DNA of 35,436 bases from SIAJ01 sp036266155 (GTDB lineage: Bacteria; Planctomycetota; Planctomycetia; Gemmatales; Gemmataceae). Location of the stretch: contig DATANR010000151.1 of NCBI GenBank assembly GCA_036266155.1, positions 1-35,436 of the forward strand. Direction: 5' to 3'. Shown one piece after another: positions 30,935 through 35,436 of the stretch (the stretch's first letter is position 1; each line of letters starts with the position of its first letter). Position numbers and translations under genes: made by a program. The notes below the pieces were generated by a model, which was given only the letters and a program-made list of their open reading frames with translations, ran no database searches and was not told where the DNA came from.

Positions 30935-32665
30935 TTACTTCGGCAACTTCAGCGCCGTGCCCACGGGGATCGGCCGGGCGGGGTCGATGCTCGGGTTCAG
31001 CTCGCCGAGCTTCCACCACAAGTTCGAATCGCCGAGCGCCTTGCGGGCGACCTCGCGGATCGTTTCGCCTCCTTCGGCCATCACGCGGTACTGATCTCGC
31101 GGCGGAGCGGCTGTCGGCGTGGCCGGCGCCGGGGCCGAGCGACCCGCCGATGGGATCGGAGCGGCCGGCTCGAACCGGAGTCCGTTGTTCGTCTTGCTTT
31201 CGGGCGGGCTGGTCGGCTCCGGCTTGTCGGTCTTCTCGGGCTTGTTGATCAGGTGCGGGAACTGTTCTTCCAGCACATAGATCGGCGGCACGCGAATGAT
31301 GCGGTCGCTGCCCTTGCCGCGGTCCTTGTTGTAGGCCTCCAGCGCGGCCGCGTACTTCGCGTCGTGCAGGAACTCCTGGCTGATCAGCGTGAAACTGTCA
31401 CCCTGCTTCCAGGTGTGCCAGTCCTCGTCGTAATTGTCCTTCTTCACCGCCGGGGCCGTGCCGACCGACGGAATCGTCAAGTCGGGGGGCGTAATCATCG
31501 GGATCGGGTCGCTGCCCATCGGCGGCTTGGGCGGGTCGGTATTCGGAATCGGCGGCAACGTCAGATCCGGCATCCTGACCGTCGGAATCTCCGGTGTCTT
31601 GCCCGGCACAACGACGGGCGGATCGTTCTTCGACGGGCCGGGGACGGTGATCGGCGGCACCGGTGGGACCGTGTCCTTCCTGATCTCCGGCGGCGTGAGC
31701 GGCGGCAAGGGCGGAGTGGTGTCCTTCTTCGTGTCCGGCGAATTGATCGAGGGCACATCGATTTCGATCGACGAGACCTTGGGCTTGTCCTTCTTGGTTG
31801 ATTCAGCATCCGGAGGTGCAATCGTCGGCACGTCCGGGATCGGCGGCGCGGCCGGCGGCATCGGGTCTGTGCCCGCGCTGCGGATGATTGTGCTCGGCTT
31901 TTCCTTGCGCTCCGTCACGTCGCTCGGCAACGGGGCCGGGCCGGTCGGCAACGGCTTGGTCTTGTCGGTCGTCAGCGGGTCCGTGGCCTTGAACGTGTCG
32001 CCGTCGTTCTTTTTCTTGTCGGTTGAGGGCGGCGCGATGTCCGGCAGTGTCACGAGCGCCGGCGGTTCTGTGGTTTTCTTCGTGTCCGCGCCGGGCATCG
32101 GCGGCAGCACGAGCGTTGGTTCGTCGGTCTTTACCGTCTTCTTGGTGTCCACACCAGGGTTCGGCGGCAGCACCAGCGTTGGTTCGTCGGTCTTTACCGT
32201 CTTCTTGGTATCCACACCAGGGTTCGGCGGTAGCACGAGCGTCGGCAAGTCTGGATCCGGCTTCGTGGACTTGGTTGGCGGGGTCGCAACTTCGGGAATG
32301 ACGATGTCCGTCGCCTTGGCTGGCGGAACCGGCATCTCGCCCTTGACGGGCGTCACCGGCGGCAGGGCCCATGGATCGTCCTTGACCGTCGGCGGCAGGC
32401 CCTTCGGTTCTTCGGGCTTGGACGCGACGGCCGCGACCTCGGCGTTCGCCTTGCCGGGCGTCGCGGTGAAGTACTTGTAGCCGTACCCGGCGCCGCCGAG
32501 CGTGATGCCCGACCCGCCGATGATCATGGCGAGCTTGCGGTAGTGCCAGGCCTTGGCCCACAGGCCGGCCTTCTTCGGCGGCGGCGTGGGCACGCCGGCC
32601 GCGGCGGCCAGCACGTCCGTGACGTTCGGGACTTCGACTTTCGTCTCTACGGGGTTGCCGCCCAT
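30935..32665 (-). CDS. Bitopic proline-rich LysM-domain protein
   Basis: A 576-residue protein. Residues about 46-66 ('LAMIIGGSGITLGGAGYGYK') form one membrane span after a cytoplasmic N-terminus. About 75-400 is a Pro/Thr/Lys-rich, probably extended spacer with tandem copies of 'DEPTLVLPPNPGVDTKKTVK'. Two LysM-like modules end the chain: about 410-460 ('WHTWKQGDSFTLISQEFLHD') and 525-576 ('YRVMAEGGETIREVARKALG', 'IPVGTALKLP'). LysM domains bind glycans such as peptidoglycan, so the protein may span from membrane to wall. AAGGAGG precedes ATG 32665, which overlaps the rsmH stop by 19 nt. Confidence 0.85.
   Translation of the reverse strand: MGGNPVETKVEVPNVTDVLAAAAGVPTPPPKKAGLWAKAWHYRKLAMIIGGSGITLGGAGYGYKYFTATPGKANAEVAAVASKPEEPKGLPPTVKDDPWALPPVTPVKGEMPVPPAKATDIVIPEVATPPTKSTKPDPDLPTLVLPPNPGVDTKKTVKTDEPTLVLPPNPGVDTKKTVKTDEPTLVLPPMPGADTKKTTEPPALVTLPDIAPPSTDKKKNDGDTFKATDPLTTDKTKPLPTGPAPLPSDVTERKEKPSTIIRSAGTDPMPPAAPPIPDVPTIAPPDAESTKKDKPKVSSIEIDVPSINSPDTKKDTTPPLPPLTPPEIRKDTVPPVPPITVPGPSKNDPPVVVPGKTPEIPTVRMPDLTLPPIPNTDPPKPPMGSDPIPMITPPDLTIPSVGTAPAVKKDNYDEDWHTWKQGDSFTLISQEFLHDAKYAAALEAYNKDRGKGSDRIIRVPPIYVLEEQFPHLINKPEKTDKPEPTSPPESKTNNGLRFEPAAPIPSAGRSAPAPATPTAAPPRDQYRVMAEGGETIREVARKALGDSNLWWKLGELNPSIDPARPIPVGTALKLPK
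32101..32250 (-). repeat. 63-bp in-frame tandem repeat in the LysM gene
   Basis: Two nearly identical 63-bp units (32101-32163 and 32164-32226) and a partial third encode 21-residue repeats in the proline-rich spacer. The near identity at DNA level points to recent duplication or ongoing length variation. Confidence 0.85.
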
Positions 32666-33546
32666 GACCGCCTCCTTGCGACACGCAGCTTTGCGCTTCG
32701 GGCCCGCGGGTTGTCCCGCACTTCCTCGTCGCCCGCTTGCACGGGCTTCTTCGTCACCGGCTCCCAGGCCTCGCGGTCCTGGAACGCCTGCTTCACCCGC
32801 CGATCCTCCAGCGAGTGAAAGCTGATGATCCCCACCCGGCCGCCCGGCTTCACGGCGCGCGGCAATTGGGCGAGCAACCGATCGAGCGAACCGAGTTCGT
32901 CATTCACCGCGATCCGCAGGCCCTGAAACGTCCGGGTCGCGGGATCGAGGTGCCGGCCTTTTTCCCGCGGCACACACGACCGCACCAGTTCGGCAAGCTG
33001 GCCCGTCGTGCGGATCGGCGACTGCTTCCGCGTCTCGACGATCTTGCGGGCGACCCGCCGACTGTGCCGTTCTTCGCCGAATTCGTAAATGACCTTCGCC
33101 AGGTTGTATTCGCTCAGCCGGGCGACCAGGTCGGCGGCCGATTCGCCGGCCGTCGGGTCGAGCCGCATGTCGAGCGGCCCATCCTGTTGAAAGCTGAACC
33201 CGCGGTCGGCCGCATCCATCTGGTCGGACGCGAACCCCAGGTCCGCAAGCAGTCCGTCGATCTCTTTCAATCCGACCGAAGCCAGGGCGCCCATCAATTG
33301 ATCGAAGTTCGCATGCACCAACTCGACCGGCAACCCGTGCAATCGCCCGCGGGCCAGGTCGAGCATCGTCGGGTCTTGATCGAGCCCGATGACGCGGCCC
33401 GTTGGCCCAACGCGCTCGGCAATGAGCCGGGCATGGCCGCCGGCCCCGATCGTGGCGTCGACCCAGACTTCGCCCGGCCGGGGATCGAGCAGGTCGATCA
33501 CCTCGCGAGGCAAGACGGGCAGATGCCGCGCCGATTCAGGGGACAT
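32647..33546 (-). CDS. rsmH: 16S rRNA (cytosine1402-N4)-methyltransferase
   Basis: A 299-residue MraW/RsmH, which methylates N4 of C1402 in the 16S rRNA decoding centre using S-adenosylmethionine. 'HLPVLPREVIDLLDPRPG' opens it; the SAM site is 'DATIGAGGHARLIAE' with 'GLDQDP'; then 'GLLADLGFASDQMDAADRGF', 'DGPLDMRLDP', 'ATRTFQGLRIAVNDEL' and 'VGIISFHSLEDRRVKQ'. Start ATG 33546 is chosen; an in-frame TTG at 33570 is possible and neither has a clear ribosome-binding site. In most bacteria rsmH heads the dcw cluster with mraZ, ftsL and ftsI; here none is present, and a LysM membrane protein follows instead. Confidence 0.95.
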   Translation of the reverse strand: MSPESARHLPVLPREVIDLLDPRPGEVWVDATIGAGGHARLIAERVGPTGRVIGLDQDPTMLDLARGRLHGLPVELVHANFDQLMGALASVGLKEIDGLLADLGFASDQMDAADRGFSFQQDGPLDMRLDPTAGESAADLVARLSEYNLAKVIYEFGEERHSRRVARKIVETRKQSPIRTTGQLAELVRSCVPREKGRHLDPATRTFQGLRIAVNDELGSLDRLLAQLPRAVKPGGRVGIISFHSLEDRRVKQAFQDREAWEPVTKKPVQAGDEEVRDNPRARSAKLRVARRRSWAATP

Positions 33547-33596
33547 ACAGCGGCCGGGAAAGGGGGTCAAGGCGGGTTTTGGCTGGGAGCCGAGCC

Positions 33597-34187
33597 TTAT
33601 TCATCGTCGTCCGACCGCGACAATTCCGGATCGGGAATCATTGGTGGAAAGAGTTGGCTCATTGGGACTTGGAAGCCGGGCAGCAGAGAGCCGCCATTCA
33701 AGTCATCAGCGACATTAAAGATCCGGACACTGCTGACGGAATCGTAGGCATAGAGTGTTTGTGAACGCGGATAAACCAGCCACACAAGCTTAACTCCCGC
33801 TTCAAGGTATTCATGCGCTTTGGCGATCAGGTCCTCAGCATCGTCGGTTGGGCTCACGACTTCGACGACAAGTTCCGGAACAGCCGTGGCTGGATTACCA
33901 CGATAAGGCAATGGACGATCTGCGGCCCAACGATTGAAACTAATGAAAGCGACGTCGGGCCGTCGATTGCGGCCCCGGTCCTTTGGGAGAGGTACCTCAA
34001 ACAACATGTCGTTCCGAGTTCGACCAATCTGATGCGTCTCGCAATATGCGGCGAGCTTGTCTCGAATCTGGTTGGCGACTTCCGATGAAAGCCAGCTCAT
34101 GGGCGGTAACTCCACGATGTCGCCGTTGATCACTTCGTAGCGATCGGGCAGCCGGGTTTCGGTCTCAGGTTCGAGCGCGATGGACAT
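33597..34187 (-). CDS. Uma2 family protein (PD-(D/E)XK nuclease fold)
   Basis: A 196-residue protein of the Uma2 (DUF820) family, abundant in cyanobacteria and planctomycetes. Motifs: 'RYEVINGDIVELPPMS' near the N-terminus, 'RRPDVAFIS' with the conserved Asp, 'ELVVEVVSPTDDAEDLIAK' with Glu and the following acidic pair, 'KVWLVYP'-like 'VKLVWLVYPRSQTLYAY'. The fold is that of restriction-type nucleases; the true role of the family is unknown and mobile or defence-related functions are suspected. GGGGAG 8 nt before ATG 34187 fixes the start. It is 51 nt upstream of rsmH on the same strand. Confidence 0.9.
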   Translation of the reverse strand: MSIALEPETETRLPDRYEVINGDIVELPPMSWLSSEVANQIRDKLAAYCETHQIGRTRNDMLFEVPLPKDRGRNRRPDVAFISFNRWAADRPLPYRGNPATAVPELVVEVVSPTDDAEDLIAKAHEYLEAGVKLVWLVYPRSQTLYAYDSVSSVRIFNVADDLNGGSLLPGFQVPMSQLFPPMIPDPELSRSDDDE

Positions 34188-34322
34188 GAGTTGTCTCCCC
34201 GAGTGAGTTTACCGGAAGGGCATGGCGATTCGCAAGGGCGCGATGCTTCGGAGGATCGACAAGACCGCGGTCAATCCGCTAAAGTAGTGGATAGATCGAC
34301 AATCCTCGAATTAATCGACAGC

Positions 34323-34787
34323 ATGGCGAATTCCAAGAATGGCAACGGCAAACGGGCCGCCGGCAAAGCCAGCGCGAACGGGCACGCCAAGCCCGAGCGT
34401 CTGGCCGCGTATTTCCTGTCGTTGTGTTTGGAGAACATTCGCTGCTTCGGGCCGAAACAAACGCTCGACTTGTCGGATGGCGACGGGAAGCCGGCACGGT
34501 AGACGATTATTTTGGGGTTGAATGGGACGGGGAAGACGACGGCGCTTCAATCGATTGGAGGATTTGAACATAGGCCTTTACCAAACTCTAACTCCGACCG
34601 TCAGTATCCCCGAATTATTGGACCAATTATCGATCACAGTTACTTTAGATCTGGGGCAAATGGTGGAAGCGAAGTCTCCGTATCAATTGCTGCCTCAGAT
34701 CGACTAGATGCCGTACCGTTTCAGGTTGGTGAATCTGCGATTTCATCTGGGATAGCAGCTCGACCCTGCCGTCTACATCACGTTTAA
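34323..34787 (+). pseudogene. Broken AAA/RecF-like ATPase gene
   Basis: The frame reads 'LENIRCFGPKQTLDLSD', typical of the first strand of RecF/SMC-like or Septu-type AAA ATPases, then 'GKPAR', an in-frame TAG at 34500-34502, then 'TIILGLNGTGKTTALQSI', a good Walker A motif. The TAG sits where related proteins have Trp, so TGG to TAG is the simplest explanation. After the Walker A the protein no longer resembles an ATPase and ends at 34787; Walker B and the signature motif are missing. I read it as a truncated, dead gene. Confidence 0.65.
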
Positions 34788-35077
34788 CGATGAATACGCG
34801 ACGCCCGTTGGCAATTCCGCGGAGGGCCAAACGACCATTGATGTTCTGGGTTTGAATCGCATCGAACTGGTAGAGGTACGGCGGAAGCGTCTGGCGAACC
34901 TCAAAGAGTTGGTCTTCTTCCGAGGCTTGCTCGCCGAGAAAGCCGCAGCCACTCCGACGCCGGAATTGATTGCAAAGTTGAACAACCTTGACGAAGCGGT
35001 GCGGGAACACGTTTCGGCGGCCCGGCGAATACGCCGCCATGGCCCGCGCCTACCTTACCTCAGTCGCGTCCATTTGA
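34708..35077 (+). pseudogene. Degenerate ORF remnant after the ATPase fragment
   Basis: One frame reads 'LDPAVYITFNDEYATPVGNS', 'IDVLGLNRIELVEVRRKRLA', 'NLKELVFFRGLLAEKAAATP', 'IAKLNNLDEAVREH'; a one-base change of frame near 35010 continues as 'GEYAAMARAYLTSVASI' up to TGA 35075-35077. A TAG near 34755 interrupts the start. Third-position G/C preference supports a former gene. It may have been the partner of the ATPase (such ATPases often pair with a nuclease), but no catalytic motif is visible. The frame 34852-35235 as a whole is therefore probably not one intact protein. Confidence 0.35.
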
Positions 35078-35358
35078 GTCGAGACATTCAATACCGCAAC
35101 TCCACCCCGAAGTTGACCCCCTCGGCCCGGAACGAAAACGAGTTGATCGAGCGTGCCCGCGAGGCGGGATCGGTGCCGGGTTCGAACCAGCGCTTGCTGG
35201 TTGAACTTGGCATTTCGCCCCAAATGGCGGAATGATCCCCCACACTCTGGCGCCGGTGCCCGACGCTTGCACGTCCGCACGAATTCTTGTAGGATCAGTA
35301 ACCGTTCACGAACTGCTCTTGGAATGGTCTTGCTGTCGTTGTAGTGTTGGCGACTGGC

Positions 35359-35436
35359 ATGGAACCGCCAGAGCTGAGTCCGGAAGTCCTCGCGGCGTTG
35401 CCGGCCGAAGTGGCGGTTTTGATTCGTTGGTTGGTC
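35359..35436 (+). CDS. IS66-family transposase, N-terminal fragment (runs off the window)
   Basis: The first 26 residues, starting 'MEPPELSPEVLAALPAEVAV' and followed by 'LIRWLV', match the usual opening of IS66 TnpC transposases of planctomycetes ('LPPEV..LIRW'). The remainder lies beyond the window. The terminal inverted repeat should lie between 35080 and 35358, but I could not identify it without the other end of the element. Confidence 0.55.
   Translation, partial: MEPPELSPEVLAALPAEVAVLIRWLV

Noticed and set aside
31434..32480. 348-residue Gly/Val/Ser-rich frame on the plus strand
   Set aside because: It is the antisense of the proline-rich LysM gene; the glycine-rich repeats are the complement of Pro codons.
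34645..35040. 131-residue open frame on the minus strand in the degenerate region
   Set aside because: No start context or family; the plus strand shows better codon bias and recognisable continuity.
1..35436. CRISPR array or rRNA operon
   Set aside because: No regularly spaced identical repeats with unique spacers and no rRNA-like conserved sequence were seen; the only repeats are the ones listed.

Overview
The window reads as a chromosomal segment of a high-GC planctomycete, probably of the Gemmata/Pirellula kind. The signs are Tat-exported Gfo/Idh/MocA oxidoreductases, a TIGR03067-like protein, a large Ser/Thr kinase fused to signalling domains, an isolated archaeal-type C1-transfer gene (FhcD/Ftr), a GxxExxY protein, an Uma2 protein, and a tail fragment of a giant calcium-binding repeat protein. 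No rRNA or tRNA gene and no CRISPR array was seen.

Layout. 1-6632: a split pyruvate:ferredoxin/flavodoxin oxidoreductase (alpha-gamma gene, then delta-beta gene), its halves separated by a ParB-like, a TPR and a very small ORF; two small genes follow. 6798-9584: a same-strand run of a secreted Gfo/Idh/MocA oxidoreductase, a secreted sugar isomerase/epimerase-like TIM-barrel protein and a C39-like cysteine peptidase-fold protein. 9594-10184 (minus): a deiodinase-like thioredoxin-fold protein whose reading frame crosses an in-frame UGA exactly at the family's selenocysteine position, with a hairpin just downstream; this is the strongest unusual signal in the window. 10224-10667: the decayed tail of an RTX-like protein. 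10867-14225: the two-gene bacterial NHEJ operon, ku and ligD (PE-LIG-POL), converging on a DUF433/DUF5615 antitoxin-toxin-like pair.

14900-16170 is gene-poor: a possible four-way-junction RNA ending in a T tract, one orphan ORF, what looks like the 5' end of a truncated group II intron, and a copy of a palindromic repeat, all upstream of an ECF sigma factor. 16837-23570: secreted or membrane-anchored planctomycete proteins (two signal-peptide proteins, an FHA/TPR protein, two coiled-coil proteins) around fhcD. 23609-25843 (minus): a kinase, receiver and HD-GYP fusion. 26221-28824: leuS. 28830-29406: a GxxExxY gene bracketed by 31-bp repeats, then a second Tat-exported Gfo/Idh/MocA gene. 30935-34187 (minus): Uma2, then rsmH overlapping a proline-rich bitopic LysM protein. 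The right edge holds a broken ATPase gene and the first codons of an IS66-type transposase.

Scattered through the window are perfect short-loop palindromes. One family (core GCTACGCCGCAAGCGG) occurs at four loci: on both sides of fhcD, before the sigma factor, and inside the coding sequence of leuS. The window therefore looks like ordinary chromosome seeded with small mobile or repetitive elements, not one large island.
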